Of a stretch of 47,171 nt of DNA, positions 6,990-15,787 are shown piece by piece. The DNA comes from an uncultured Clostridia bacterium (GTDB taxonomy: Bacteria; Bacillota; Clostridia; UBA1381). The position numbers were made by a program, and so were the translations under genes. The stretch lies in the NCBI GenBank assembly GCA_947626135.1, contig CANQQZ010000015.1, positions 1-47,171 of the forward strand. The letters run 5' to 3'. The notes under the pieces are model-generated. The model was not told the DNA's origin, did no database searches, and saw only the letters and a program-made list of their open reading frames with translations. The number at the start of each line of letters is the position of its first letter. The first letter of the stretch is position 1.

Positions 6990-7517
6990 ATGGAAATTTT
7001 AAGAAAAAAAGCCAAGAACAAAAAGTTTTTGTTAATAAGAAGTGTTAGAGTGCTTGACGGCGTATGCCCGGAACTCCCAAATGAAACAGAATGTTTTAAA
7101 TTTGTCTCGCATGGGAATTTTGCAAGCGTGAGTTTTGTGGCTTTAATTGCATCTCATGCCATTATACGTTGCTTGCACTGCTCAACCTTTCACGTTGGAG
7201 AGAAGGAATTTAGGTTGCTTGCTGGATTACACGAAAAAGGCAGATTAGAGCATGTAAAAATTGTTACATTGAGTACAAAACGGCTAAGTGACAAAAATAC
7301 ATTTGACCCTATATTAAATATAGCCTCAAAGTATGGTTGGGAGATTATACAAAAGAGAAACCACTCCAAGGTGTTTCTTTTTGATACAAACATTGGAAAA
7401 TATGTATTAGAAACAAGCTCAAATTTAAATGAAAATCCCAAAACAGAGCAATATAGTTTGGAGAAAGACTCTGAGCTATATGATTTTTATTTACATGAGA
7501 TTTTTGAAGAAAAATAG
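6990..7517 (+). CDS. Phospholipase D-like (single HKD motif) protein
   Basis: 175 residues. The HKD catalytic motif is H125-S-K127-V-F-L-F-D132, followed by a GSxN-like SSNLNENPKTEQY segment (143-155). Upstream there is a beta-rich region and a possible first nucleotidyl-site (HGNFASVSFVALIASHA). Single-HKD proteins act as dimers and can be nucleases (Nuc/BfiI type) or lipases; in this position a nuclease or DNA-end-binding role is more likely. The frame opens 45 bases earlier, but this ATG has CGGAG at ideal spacing. The gene is clearly more AT-rich than its neighbours, a sign of acquisition. It sits between the putative cos region and terS. Confidence 0.75.
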   Translation: MEILRKKAKNKKFLLIRSVRVLDGVCPELPNETECFKFVSHGNFASVSFVALIASHAIIRCLHCSTFHVGEKEFRLLAGLHEKGRLEHVKIVTLSTKRLSDKNTFDPILNIASKYGWEIIQKRNHSKVFLFDTNIGKYVLETSSNLNENPKTEQYSLEKDSELYDFYLHEIFEEK

Positions 7518-7529
7518 GTATGGAGGTTT

Positions 7530-7991
7530 ATGATGGGAAAAAGAGGACCTGCTAAGGGTCATGGTGGAAGACCACGTAAATCAGTCAGTAATAAACTGCT
7601 GGAAGGTAATCCCGGCAAGCGGGCAATCCGGGTAATTAATAATACAGATATAAATATTTGTGATGATATTGATATAATTCCCAAAACGCTGAGCCTTCAG
7701 GGCGCAGATATATATGTGCGTACAGTTGCATATTTGCGGCGTGTGAAGTGTGAGAATATAGTAAATCCCATGTTGATTGAACAGTTTGCGTTAAACAGAC
7801 AGCGATGGCTTGAAGTAGAGACTTTGATGGATAAATGGGAGTTGGACACGGATATTCCAAAAATATCAGAATTATATCAGAATCAAATGCGCAAAACATG
7901 GGGTGAAATTTTTGAGATAGTTAATGACAATTGTACCGAAAAGATTGACTTAGACTGCGCAGATGATTTAGACGGGCTGCTTTCGAGCTGA
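7530..7991 (+). CDS. Phage terminase small subunit, P27 family
   Basis: 153 residues. The basic N-terminus (GKRGPAKGHGGRPRK, then LLEGNPGKRAI at about 24-34) is the hallmark of P27-type small terminases, which bind the packaging site and hand DNA to the large subunit. The rest is helical. GGAGG precedes two adjacent ATG codons; the second (7533) has slightly better spacing. The AT-rich composition continues from the preceding gene, so the two may have come in together. The large subunit follows closely. Confidence 0.9.
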   Translation: MMGKRGPAKGHGGRPRKSVSNKLLEGNPGKRAIRVINNTDINICDDIDIIPKTLSLQGADIYVRTVAYLRRVKCENIVNPMLIEQFALNRQRWLEVETLMDKWELDTDIPKISELYQNQMRKTWGEIFEIVNDNCTEKIDLDCADDLDGLLSS

Positions 7992-8001
7992 GGTGCGGAC
8001 A

Positions 8002-9549
8002 ATGTATGACGAGAAAAAGGCAACACAGGCAATCAGATTTATAAACAGCCTAAAGCATGGAATCGGTGATTTTCACGGTCAGAATTTCGAACTGCTGCCA
8101 TGGCAGGAAAAAATAGTGCGGGATATATTCGGCACAGTCAAGCCTAACGGGTATCGGCAATATAAGAGAGCGTATATCGAGATACCGAAGAAAAACGGCA
8201 AAAGCGAGTTCGGCGCAGCAATTGCGCTGAAAATGCTATGCGCTGACGGTGAGCAGAGCGCACAGGTGTATTCGTGCGCGGCGGACAGACGGCAAGCGTC
8301 TATTGTTTTTGACGTCGCTGTGGATATGGTAGACCAGTCCCCCGCGTTGAAAAAGCGTATAAAACCGGTATTATCGCAGAAGCGTTTGGTTTACAAGCCG
8401 ACACGCTCATTTTATCAGGTGTTGTCCTCGGAAGCGAAAACAAAACACGGGTTAAATGTTTCCTGTTGTATTTTTGACGAGTTACACGCGCAGCCCAACC
8501 GCGATCTGTGGGACGTAATGATGTCCGGTTCCGGAGACGCGAGACGGCAGCCGTTATTTTTGACGCTTACAACGGCGGGGCAGTCGAAAAACAGTATATG
8601 CTACGAACAGCACAAAATAGCGCGCGGGATTCTGGACGGTACGCGAATTGACCCGACATTTTATCCGGTCATATATGGACTGGAGGATGATGACGACTGG
8701 GAAAATGAAGAAAATTGGTACCGCGCGAACCCATCGCTTGGGCGAACGATAGACATAGAAACCGTCCGCGAGTGGTATCGGTCGTGTAAGGGCAGCATTA
8801 CCGACGAAAACAATTTTAAATGGCTTCGGTTGAATATGTGGGTTGACGCTTCAACGCATTGGCTGAGAATGGAAAATTGGGATGCTTGTACTGAAACGGT
8901 TGATCCTGAGGATTTGCGCGGTCGTGAATGTTATGGCGGACTGGATTTATCAAGTACACAAGACCTTACGGCATTTGTTTTATGCTTCCCGCCGCGCAAT
9001 GACGCGGAAAAGTATATATTTTTATATTGGTGCTGGATCCCCGAGGATTGTATGCATGAGCGGGTTAACCGCGATAAAGTCCCGTATGACCGCTGGCGGC
9101 ACGAAGGATATATCACGACAACGCCCGGTAACATTGTTGATTACCGCAAAATACGCGCTGATATTCAGGAGATTGCAGCGTATTACAATATCAAGGAAAT
9201 CGCATACGACAGGTACAATGCTACCGAAACGATATTGGAGCTGATGGACGAGGGCATGATAATGGTGCCGTTCGGGCAGGGATTTATAAGCATGTCGCCG
9301 CCTACGAAGGATATTGAGACAAAAATTATTGCGCGCCGGATTATACACAACAACAATCCTGTGCTACGCTGGAATTTTGCGAACGTGATTATAAAAACCG
9401 ACACGGCAGGAAATATAAAGCCGGACAAGATGAAGTCAATAGAAAAAATAGACGGAGCGGTCGCCGCTATTATGGCATTCGACCGTGCAAGCAGGCGCGA
9501 GGGGAATCATGCGAGCGTGTATGATAAACGCGGACTTGTTTTTTTATGA
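8002..9549 (+). CDS. Phage terminase large subunit
   Basis: 515 residues. The ATPase has a deviant Walker A, IPKKNGKS (61-68), and Walker B CCIFDE (155-160). The C-terminal RNase H-like nuclease begins with YGGLDLSSTQDLTAF, and its later acidic ligands are around EIAYDRYN and the PDKMKSIEKIDGAVAAIMAFDRA end. It pumps DNA into proheads and cuts it at termini. A GTG nine bases earlier is possible, but GAGG lies eight bases before this ATG. Length and motifs are complete. Confidence 0.95.
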   Translation: MYDEKKATQAIRFINSLKHGIGDFHGQNFELLPWQEKIVRDIFGTVKPNGYRQYKRAYIEIPKKNGKSEFGAAIALKMLCADGEQSAQVYSCAADRRQASIVFDVAVDMVDQSPALKKRIKPVLSQKRLVYKPTRSFYQVLSSEAKTKHGLNVSCCIFDELHAQPNRDLWDVMMSGSGDARRQPLFLTLTTAGQSKNSICYEQHKIARGILDGTRIDPTFYPVIYGLEDDDDWENEENWYRANPSLGRTIDIETVREWYRSCKGSITDENNFKWLRLNMWVDASTHWLRMENWDACTETVDPEDLRGRECYGGLDLSSTQDLTAFVLCFPPRNDAEKYIFLYWCWIPEDCMHERVNRDKVPYDRWRHEGYITTTPGNIVDYRKIRADIQEIAAYYNIKEIAYDRYNATETILELMDEGMIMVPFGQGFISMSPPTKDIETKIIARRIIHNNNPVLRWNFANVIIKTDTAGNIKPDKMKSIEKIDGAVAAIMAFDRASRREGNHASVYDKRGLVFL

Positions 9550-9564
9550 TGAGGTGAGGAGTCG

Positions 9565-9897
9565 ATGATAAATTTACCATATCCGAGTACGCGGTATAAA
9601 CATATCGCGGTGGATTTTGACGGAACGCTGTGCGAGAACCGCTGGCCGGATATAGGCGAGGCATATACAGATGTCTTTGATTGGCTGCTTAGTCAGCGCG
9701 TGCTTGGAAGTAAGATTATATTGTGGACGTGCCGTGCGGGAGCTAGCCTGAATGAGGCTATTGATTTTTGCCGCGATAACGGGCTTGACTTCGACGCGGT
9801 AAATGAAAATCCGTTTACGGATTTTGAGGACGGCAAAAAAATATATGCCGACATTTATCTTGACGATAAAGCATGGCGTGTGGAGGATAAATCATGA
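9565..9897 (+). CDS. HAD-superfamily hydrolase (phosphatase)
   Basis: 110 residues, a minimal HAD fold without a cap domain. Motif I is AVDFDGTLC (D17 nucleophile, D19 acid/base), motif II WTCRAG (T55), and motif III/IV IYLDDKA (D100/D101). Compact HADs of this type dephosphorylate small molecules or nucleic-acid ends. The stop overlaps the start of a P-loop kinase-like gene by four bases, so both are translated together. The pairing resembles the two halves of T4 polynucleotide kinase-phosphatase, in reverse order. Confidence 0.8.
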   Translation: MINLPYPSTRYKHIAVDFDGTLCENRWPDIGEAYTDVFDWLLSQRVLGSKIILWTCRAGASLNEAIDFCRDNGLDFDAVNENPFTDFEDGKKIYADIYLDDKAWRVEDKS

Positions 9898-10346
9898 GGT
9901 TCAAGCTTATATGCGGTCCACCGGGCGCGGGAAAGAACACATTTGTCAATACTCAATTCAAAACCGGCGATATCCTTGTAGATGTTGACTGCTTATACAG
10001 TGCGATAACGCAGTCGGGATCTCACGTGGTAAAAGACCCCGATTTGCTTAACATAACTTTATTTCTGCGTGATGAGCTCCTCTCGGGATTGCGGCGGTCA
10101 AAAATAGACGGGATCGCATGGGTTATCGCGTGTGTGCCGGAAGGGCGTCGCCGTGAAATGTTCGCACGGAGGCTTAATAATGCTGAAACTTATTTGATAA
10201 TGCCGGACAAAGAAATATGCTGCCGGCGCATACGCGAGGATACGTCGAGGGAGTATAATTTTGATTATATTGTCGGCGTAATCGATGATTGGTTTTCGCG
10301 GTATACCCGCAGTGATAAGGATATATTGATTGGATGTAAAGAATAG
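9894..10346 (+). CDS. P-loop NTPase, kinase-like (AAA family)
   Basis: 150 residues. Walker A GPPGAGKNT (8-16) is of the adenylate-kinase type, with Thr one place later than usual. A Walker B-like DILVDVD follows at about 26-32. An arginine-rich lid (CCRRIREDTSRE) near residue 115 fits a small kinase. The substrate is unknown; nucleotide or nucleic-acid 5'-end phosphorylation is the likeliest, given the HAD phosphatase partner. ATGA overlap with that gene, and TAGTG overlap with the following lipoprotein gene, make a tight three-gene unit between terminase and portal. Confidence 0.7.
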   Translation: MRFKLICGPPGAGKNTFVNTQFKTGDILVDVDCLYSAITQSGSHVVKDPDLLNITLFLRDELLSGLRRSKIDGIAWVIACVPEGRRREMFARRLNNAETYLIMPDKEICCRRIREDTSREYNFDYIVGVIDDWFSRYTRSDKDILIGCKE

Positions 10347-10735
10347 TGAAAAAAGTAATTAAATTAATCTGCATATTTGCTTTGGCGGCAATGAGCGGCT
10401 GCGGAACCGAAGCGTCGAAGGTTTCACATAACCTATCTCAGCAAGCGGACAATTTCAACGATATTCGCCAGCTGACGGTAATTAACTGCATTACCGGCGA
10501 TACGCTGTTTCAGATGACTGGGAAAATGTCTATAAATGCTGACGCGTCAGATAACCAGCTGGAGGTCATCGTTGAAGATGAAGAGGGCGAATATAAAAAG
10601 CATTTTATCGGTCTGAGCGATAATGTAACATATGTCGTTGAAGATGTTACCGGCAAAGGCGTGAATAAATACAAATATACGCTTAATTTCAATCCTAAGA
10701 TGTGGATACCGATAAATGTTGACTGTATCGATTAA
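10346..10735 (+). CDS. Phage beta-sandwich lipoprotein
   Basis: 129 residues, starting at GTG that overlaps the previous stop. The N-terminus is a lipoprotein signal: KK, a hydrophobic stretch and a lipobox ending MSGC with Cys19 as the lipidated residue. The mature part is beta-rich, with the family-typical segments DNFNDIRQLTVIN, then TGKMSI and NPKMWIPI, known from many clostridial and actinobacterial prophages. It would sit on the outer face of the host membrane, where superinfection exclusion is a reasonable guess. No function has been proven for the family as far as I know. Confidence 0.75.
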   Translation: MKKVIKLICIFALAAMSGCGTEASKVSHNLSQQADNFNDIRQLTVINCITGDTLFQMTGKMSINADASDNQLEVIVEDEEGEYKKHFIGLSDNVTYVVEDVTGKGVNKYKYTLNFNPKMWIPINVDCID

Positions 10736-10758
10736 TACAAGAACGGAGGATTATTACA

Positions 10759-11991
10759 ATGGGATTTTTCAGAAGTCTATTCAGGTCGAGGGATAAGCCG
10801 CAGAACGCACTGGACAGCTACGTAGGCGCGTATCAGTATTATTACGGCAATACATCGTCCGGCAAACACATAACGCCGCGGAACGCCATGCAGATGACAG
10901 CGGTTTATGCGTGTGTGCGTATCATATCGGAGACAATAGCGTCCTTGCCACTGCACACCTACCAATACACGGAAAGCGGCAAGGAAAAGATGTATACTCA
11001 TCCGCTGTACCATTTGCTGCACGATGAGCCCAATCCGGAAATGACGTCGTTTACATTTCGGGAAACGCTTATGTCGCATTTACTGCTGTGGGGCAATTCC
11101 TATTCACAGATTATACGCAACGGATTCGGTGAAGTGATAGGGCTGTATCCGTTACTCCCTCATAAAATGGACGTGAAGCGCGGTATTTCCGACGAAAAGA
11201 TATATTATATCTATCAAACCGATACAAAGGGGCAGGTCGTTTTGCCGTCGGATGAAGTTCTGCACATTCCCGGCTTGGGTTTTGACGGTTTGGTAGGATA
11301 CTCCCCTATCGCGATGACTAAAAACGCGCTCGGTCTTGGATTGGCAAGCGAGGAATACGGCAGTAAATTTTTTGCGAATGGAGGAACACCGTCTGGTATA
11401 CTCACGCATCCGGGACATCTGAAAGACCCGAAAAAGGTACGCGAGGAATGGGATAGCGTTTACGGCGGGAGCGGGAATGCCTATAGAACGGCAGTCCTTG
11501 AAGAAGGAATGAAATATGATCCCATATCGACGAACCCGCAAGACGCACAGTTTATTGAAACGCGAAAGTTTCAGGTCAATGAAATATGCCGTATTTTCCG
11601 CGTACCGCCGCATATGGTAGCCGATTTGGAAAAATCAAGCTTTAACAACATTGAGCAGCAAAGCTTGGATTTCGTTGTAAACACAATCCGACCGTGGCTT
11701 GTGCGGATCGAGCAGAGTATCATGCAAAAGCTGTTGAAGCCGGAAGAAAAAAGCAAAATCTTTGTAAGCTTCAACGTCGACGGACTTTTGCGCGGCGATT
11801 ATCGGAGCCGCATGAACGGGTACGCGATAGGTATTCAAAACGGCTTTATGTCGCCGAACGACGTAAGGGAGCTGGAGGGATGGAATAAAATCCCCACAGA
11901 GCAGGGCGGCGATAATTATTTTGCTAACGGCAACTTTACCAGACTGGAAGATGCCGGAAACTGGAACGCGAAGGGTGGTGATAGTGAGTGA
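10759..11991 (+). CDS. Phage portal protein, HK97 family
   Basis: 410 residues, usual length. Characteristic blocks are AVYACVRIISETIASLPLH near residue 50, HPLYHLLHDEPNPEMTSF, the LLLWGNSYSQIIRN block, and a C-terminal clip/crown region with PPHMVADLEKSSFNNIEQQ. Twelve copies form the ring through which DNA enters the head. GGAGG precedes the ATG, and the stop overlaps the protease start. Confidence 0.95.
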   Translation: MGFFRSLFRSRDKPQNALDSYVGAYQYYYGNTSSGKHITPRNAMQMTAVYACVRIISETIASLPLHTYQYTESGKEKMYTHPLYHLLHDEPNPEMTSFTFRETLMSHLLLWGNSYSQIIRNGFGEVIGLYPLLPHKMDVKRGISDEKIYYIYQTDTKGQVVLPSDEVLHIPGLGFDGLVGYSPIAMTKNALGLGLASEEYGSKFFANGGTPSGILTHPGHLKDPKKVREEWDSVYGGSGNAYRTAVLEEGMKYDPISTNPQDAQFIETRKFQVNEICRIFRVPPHMVADLEKSSFNNIEQQSLDFVVNTIRPWLVRIEQSIMQKLLKPEEKSKIFVSFNVDGLLRGDYRSRMNGYAIGIQNGFMSPNDVRELEGWNKIPTEQGGDNYFANGNFTRLEDAGNWNAKGGDSE

Positions 11992-12677
11992 AAGAATTTG
12001 ATATAAACGGCGTTATTGTAGCGACCGACGACGCATGGATTTACGACTGGTATGAGCTTGAAAACACTTCGCCCAAAAAGCTGAAGAATTTCCTTGACGA
12101 TGCCGCCGGCGAGGATGTTCTCATAAACATTAATTCCGGAGGCGGAGATTTATATTCCGGTGTAAATATGCATGATATGCTTAAATCCTACAGCGGTAAC
12201 GTAGAAATACATATCGTAGGTCTTGCGGCATCCGCCGCGAGCGTTATCGCGATGTCCGGCAAATGTCTGATGTCGCCGGGTTCGCAGATGATGATACATA
12301 ACGTATCGTGCTGTGAGACATCAAACAAGAACGGCAAGGCGAAAATGGCTAAGGATTTGTCGGTGTGCGATAAGGGCGTGGCGGCGGTTTACGAAGCAAA
12401 GTCCGGAATAAGTCAGGACGAGCTTTTAAAGCTCATGGATAAGGAAACATGGCTTGACGCGAAAACGGCGTTGGAAATGAAGCTTATCGACGGCATACTC
12501 GGCGTTGAGACAGCTCCGGCATTTACCAATTCCATTACGGCTATGCTGCCGGAAACCGTTCTGGCTAAAGCCCGTCAGCTCGCAAAAACAAGCGACAGCG
12601 AGGCAAGGTACAAAGCTCCTGCGTCAGGAGTACGTATAGACGATTTATTAACAAAATTAAATTATCTCAGGAGGTAA
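11988..12677 (+). CDS. Head maturation protease, ClpP-like
   Basis: 229 residues, GTG start overlapping the portal stop (GTGA). ClpP fold: ININSGGGDLYSG (47-58), catalytic Ser82 in GLAASAASV, His104 in MMIHN and a downstream acidic residue near DKETWLDA. It cleaves the delta domain of the capsid protein during prohead maturation. The gene lies between portal and capsid, as usual. Confidence 0.95.
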   Translation: MKEFDINGVIVATDDAWIYDWYELENTSPKKLKNFLDDAAGEDVLININSGGGDLYSGVNMHDMLKSYSGNVEIHIVGLAASAASVIAMSGKCLMSPGSQMMIHNVSCCETSNKNGKAKMAKDLSVCDKGVAAVYEAKSGISQDELLKLMDKETWLDAKTALEMKLIDGILGVETAPAFTNSITAMLPETVLAKARQLAKTSDSEARYKAPASGVRIDDLLTKLNYLRR

Positions 12678-12684
12678 AAAAGAG

Positions 12685-13890
12685 ATGGAAGAAAGAATTA
12701 ATGCAGTAATGCAGAAAAGGACCGCTCTTTGGGAGAAGATGAAGTCTTTTCTCGACTCGGCAAAGCGCGACGATGATACGTTAACGCCGGAGGCAGTCGA
12801 GCAGTACGAAAAAATGGAACGCAATATGGCGGCGTTCGATAAGGAACTTGACCTGCTGAACCGTCAGCAGGAAATGGCGGTGCGTCTGAACGCGCCCACA
12901 TCCAAGCCTATTACGGAAAACCCGTATCAGGAACCGGAGGAGAAAACCGGCAGAGCGTCGGCAGCGTATCATAACGCGTTCTGGAACGCCATGCGCCATA
13001 AGTCGGTGCCGTATGAGATGATGAACGATTTGCAGGTCGGTACGGATACCGAGGGTGGATTCCTCGTACCGGACGAGTTTGAGCAGACGCTCGTTCAGTC
13101 ACTTGAGGATGAAAATATATTCAGAAAGATAGCGCACAGCATTCATACATCTTCCGGCGACAGGAAAATCCCTATTGTTTCAACCCACGGTACGGCGAAT
13201 TGGGTCGAAGAGGAGGGTCTTATCGATGACAGCGATGAAGAGTTCGGTCAGGTATCGCTCGGTGCGTTTAAGCTCGCTACGTCGATCAAGGTATCCGAGG
13301 AGCTTCTCGCGGACAGTATTTTTGACCTTGAGGCTTATCTTGCCAACGAATTTGCGAGACGTATCGGTGCAAAAGAGGAGGAAGCGTTCCTTAACGGCGA
13401 AGGACAGAATAAGCCTACCGGAATATTCAACGCGACCGGCGGCGCGACTGTCGGTGTAACAGCCGCAAGCGCGGAGGCAATTTCGTTTGACGAAATTTAC
13501 GATTTGTTCTACAGCCTGAAAAAGCCGTACAGACGTAACGCGGTATGGGTTATGAACGACGCAACCGTAAAGGCTATCCGCAAGCTGAAGGACCAGAACG
13601 GTCAGTACTTATGGCAGCCCGCAACGGGAGCGGGGACACCCGACACGTTGGTCAACAGACCGATTTATACATCGGCGTATGCTCCGAAGATTGAGAGCAG
13701 CAAATGCCCGATTGCATTCGGCGATTTCGGCTATTACTGGATTGCTGACCGCCAGGGCAGAACGTTCAAGCGTTTGAACGAGCTTTACGCGAAAAACGGT
13801 CAGGTAGGCTTTATCGCGTCGCAGCGTGTTGACGGCAGGCTTATTCTTCCCGAGGCGGTTCAGTGCCTTAAAATGGGCGGCGGAGAATAA
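12685..13890 (+). CDS. Phage major capsid protein, HK97 family
   Basis: 401 residues. The N-terminal about 110 residues are a charged coiled-coil delta (scaffold) domain; the mature capsid begins near the conserved LQVGTDTEGGFLVPDEFEQ block. Later blocks such as LANEFARRIGAKEEEAFLNG and FGDFGYYWIADR fit the HK97 P- and A-domains. The preceding protease would remove the delta domain. GGAGG lies before the ATG. Confidence 0.96.
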   Translation: MEERINAVMQKRTALWEKMKSFLDSAKRDDDTLTPEAVEQYEKMERNMAAFDKELDLLNRQQEMAVRLNAPTSKPITENPYQEPEEKTGRASAAYHNAFWNAMRHKSVPYEMMNDLQVGTDTEGGFLVPDEFEQTLVQSLEDENIFRKIAHSIHTSSGDRKIPIVSTHGTANWVEEEGLIDDSDEEFGQVSLGAFKLATSIKVSEELLADSIFDLEAYLANEFARRIGAKEEEAFLNGEGQNKPTGIFNATGGATVGVTAASAEAISFDEIYDLFYSLKKPYRRNAVWVMNDATVKAIRKLKDQNGQYLWQPATGAGTPDTLVNRPIYTSAYAPKIESSKCPIAFGDFGYYWIADRQGRTFKRLNELYAKNGQVGFIASQRVDGRLILPEAVQCLKMGGGE

Positions 13891-13905
13891 TAATCGGAGG
13901 TCTGT

Positions 13906-14127
13906 ATGAAAATAAAGATTTTACAGTCCTGCACCGGACATAAATTCACATTCACGAAGGGCGAGGTTCGCGAAGTCACCGACTATATCGGCAATGATTT
14001 AATCGGCGCGGGATTTGCTGAGGCTGTAGCTGACGAAAAGTCAGACGCTCCCGCTGACAAGCCGCAGGCGAAAACGAAACCGGCAAAGCGTGCAGCGAAA
14101 AAGGGTTCCGGCAATGCTGACGATTGA
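13906..14127 (+). CDS. Small head-module protein (73 aa)
   Basis: The first about 45 residues form a compact domain (a cysteine-containing HKFTFTKGEVREV stretch, then DLIGAGFAE), similar to short proteins found after capsid genes. The last 30 are a lysine/alanine-rich tail like those of DNA- or histone-like linkers. The role is unproven; a capsid decoration or DNA-binding function is possible. The end overlaps the next gene. Confidence 0.7.
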   Translation: MKIKILQSCTGHKFTFTKGEVREVTDYIGNDLIGAGFAEAVADEKSDAPADKPQAKTKPAKRAAKKGSGNADD

Positions 14128-14377
14128 TGAAACAAAGCAATATCTTCATTTGGATTCCGGCGCGGAGGATGAGTATTTAAACATACTCATCCTTTTAGCT
14201 TGCGAAATTTGCGAAAATTTCACACGTGTGCCATTGCCGGAGGAATTGCCCGAAAGCTATAAACAGGCTATGCTTATATGCGTCGGATATTTCTTCGAGC
14301 ATCGCGACGGAACCAAGGAAGGATTGCCGAATGTAATTTATCAGCTTTTACAGCCATACAGAAAGGCGGCGTTCTAA
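14114..14377 (+). CDS. Head-tail connector protein (gp6-like)
   Basis: 87 residues, helical. MLTIDETKQYLHLDS followed by EDEYLNILILLACEICENFTR matches the gp6/YqbG-type connector pattern, with YKQAMLICVGYFFEHRDG typical of the last helices. The ring binds below the portal. The frame is open 24 bases earlier; this ATG gives the expected N-terminus and overlaps the previous gene by 14 bases. Confidence 0.85.
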   Translation: MLTIDETKQYLHLDSGAEDEYLNILILLACEICENFTRVPLPEELPESYKQAMLICVGYFFEHRDGTKEGLPNVIYQLLQPYRKAAF

Positions 14378-14836
14378 ATGGATTTCTCAAAGCTCAGACA
14401 CAGGATAATATTTTTAAAGCCGGTGCAGGACCGCGTAAAAAACGGTATGAACGAAAACGTTCCTGTCTGGGCGCCGTTCCAGCCTGTCAACGGTAAGCTG
14501 GCGGAGGATATATACGTTACAGAGGATGACCGCGCATTCGGTACGCTTATGGCTGACGGCGGTCAGCTCTATTCATATAATCTTGCGGTCAGCGAATACG
14601 CCGTATGGGCGAACGTCTCCCCCGCCTCTGGGCGCGAATACGAGGAAGCGCAGAAGCTGCGCGCGGAAACCACATACAAAATAAGCACAAGATATTTCCC
14701 GTGCATAACGTCCGAAATGAAAATATTATTCGGAGTTCAGCTGCTGGATATCATATCTGTTTTGAATATCGGCGAAATGAACAGCGAACTGCAGATTGTG
14801 GCAAAGGAGCGTGACCGTTATGGCAAGGAATATTGA
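14378..14836 (+). CDS. Phage head closure protein (SPP1 gp16-like)
   Basis: 152 residues, longer than the usual about 110. The start MDFSKLRHRIIFLKPV with later EYAVWANVSPASGREYEEAQKLRAETTYKI is the head-tail adaptor pattern (beta barrel with a loop plugging the channel). A roughly 40-residue insertion (ERNENVPVW to QLYSYN region) accounts for the extra length. It starts immediately after the connector stop. Confidence 0.85.
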   Translation: MDFSKLRHRIIFLKPVQDRVKNGMNENVPVWAPFQPVNGKLAEDIYVTEDDRAFGTLMADGGQLYSYNLAVSEYAVWANVSPASGREYEEAQKLRAETTYKISTRYFPCITSEMKILFGVQLLDIISVLNIGEMNSELQIVAKERDRYGKEY

Positions 14837-15353
14837 TGTATTCGGATTTGACGAGTTGGAAAAGGCGTTCAAAAACTGTGCGAAACGGTATCCGAACGAG
14901 GCGGACCGACTTCTTATGACATATGGCAAAGCTGCACAGAAAAGAATGAAACAAAACGCTCCGGTATATAGTGGCCCGCAGAAAGCTAGAGTAAAACCGG
15001 GGCAATTAAAGAAAAGCTATCGATTACAGCGCGTGAAGCTATATAAGGGAGGGACAATACGCGTGGTCAGGGTCAAATCGGACGCGCCGCACGCACATCT
15101 GATAGAGTATGGTCACGAGATTGTAACCCGTACCCGCACCCGCTCCGCGAACGGCAGATTTGCAAAGGAAAAACTGAGAATGGGGAAGGCGTCGCGGCTT
15201 AGCGGCAGCGAAAAGAAACTTTTTGGCACTCGAGGCGGCGGACGCACACGCGCTTTTCATACTTTGGAATACGCGATACTTGAAACTCGTGACAGGTTCG
15301 AGCATGACGCGGAAAAGCTGCTTGAAAAAATCTGTAAGGATTTGGAACTGTGA
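14820..15353 (+). CDS. HK97 gp10-like neck/tail-completion protein
   Basis: 177 residues. Starts MARNIDVFGFDELEKAFKN, followed by the APVYSGPQKARVKPGQLKKS block and HLIEYGHEI, typical of the gp10 family that joins head and tail. The C-terminus is helical. AAGGAG precedes this ATG, and the start overlaps the previous gene by 17 bases. The open frame extends eight codons upstream but without a site. Confidence 0.88.
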   Translation: MARNIDVFGFDELEKAFKNCAKRYPNEADRLLMTYGKAAQKRMKQNAPVYSGPQKARVKPGQLKKSYRLQRVKLYKGGTIRVVRVKSDAPHAHLIEYGHEIVTRTRTRSANGRFAKEKLRMGKASRLSGSEKKLFGTRGGGRTRAFHTLEYAILETRDRFEHDAEKLLEKICKDLEL

Positions 15354-15360
15354 GGCTTAT

Positions 15361-15786
15361 ATGAGAATAAATGAAATCGATATCCAGACGCGCATATCTG
15401 ATATTTTATCGGAGCATGGCTTTAATGTAGTACCGACGGAATCTCAAAAGGGATTTAAGAAGCCCGCGGTTTTTGTCGACGTTTATCCGAGCGGGATTGC
15501 GCTTGAAGGCTGGCAGCTGGAGCACGTGACAGATACGGTTGAGATACAGTACACCCCGGCGGTCGAAACGACCGAGGATTGCGCTAAAGCGGCACAGCGA
15601 ATAAGAAACGCGCTTATGTATAAGACGTTTGACATATCAGACCGTCATTTTACGATAGAAGCGCTTAGCATCGAAATAGAAGATTATATTTTGTCTGTTT
15701 CATTTGAACTTGATTATTATCAAAATACACCGCAGAACGAAGATGACGAGCCTATGGAGACACTGGAGTTAGGAGGTAATGTATAA
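15361..15786 (+). CDS. Phage tail terminator family protein
   Basis: 141 residues. MRINEIDIQTRISDILSEHG with later KPAVFVDVYP and the beta strand run YTPAVE, then a C-terminal VSFELDYYQN, fit the tail-terminator proteins of PBSX-like tails (DUF6838). It caps the tail tube and sheath. The open frame begins 138 bases earlier inside the previous gene; this ATG follows GTGAGG and gives a normal length. Confidence 0.82.
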   Translation: MRINEIDIQTRISDILSEHGFNVVPTESQKGFKKPAVFVDVYPSGIALEGWQLEHVTDTVEIQYTPAVETTEDCAKAAQRIRNALMYKTFDISDRHFTIEALSIEIEDYILSVSFELDYYQNTPQNEDDEPMETLELGGNV

Positions 15787-15787
15787 G

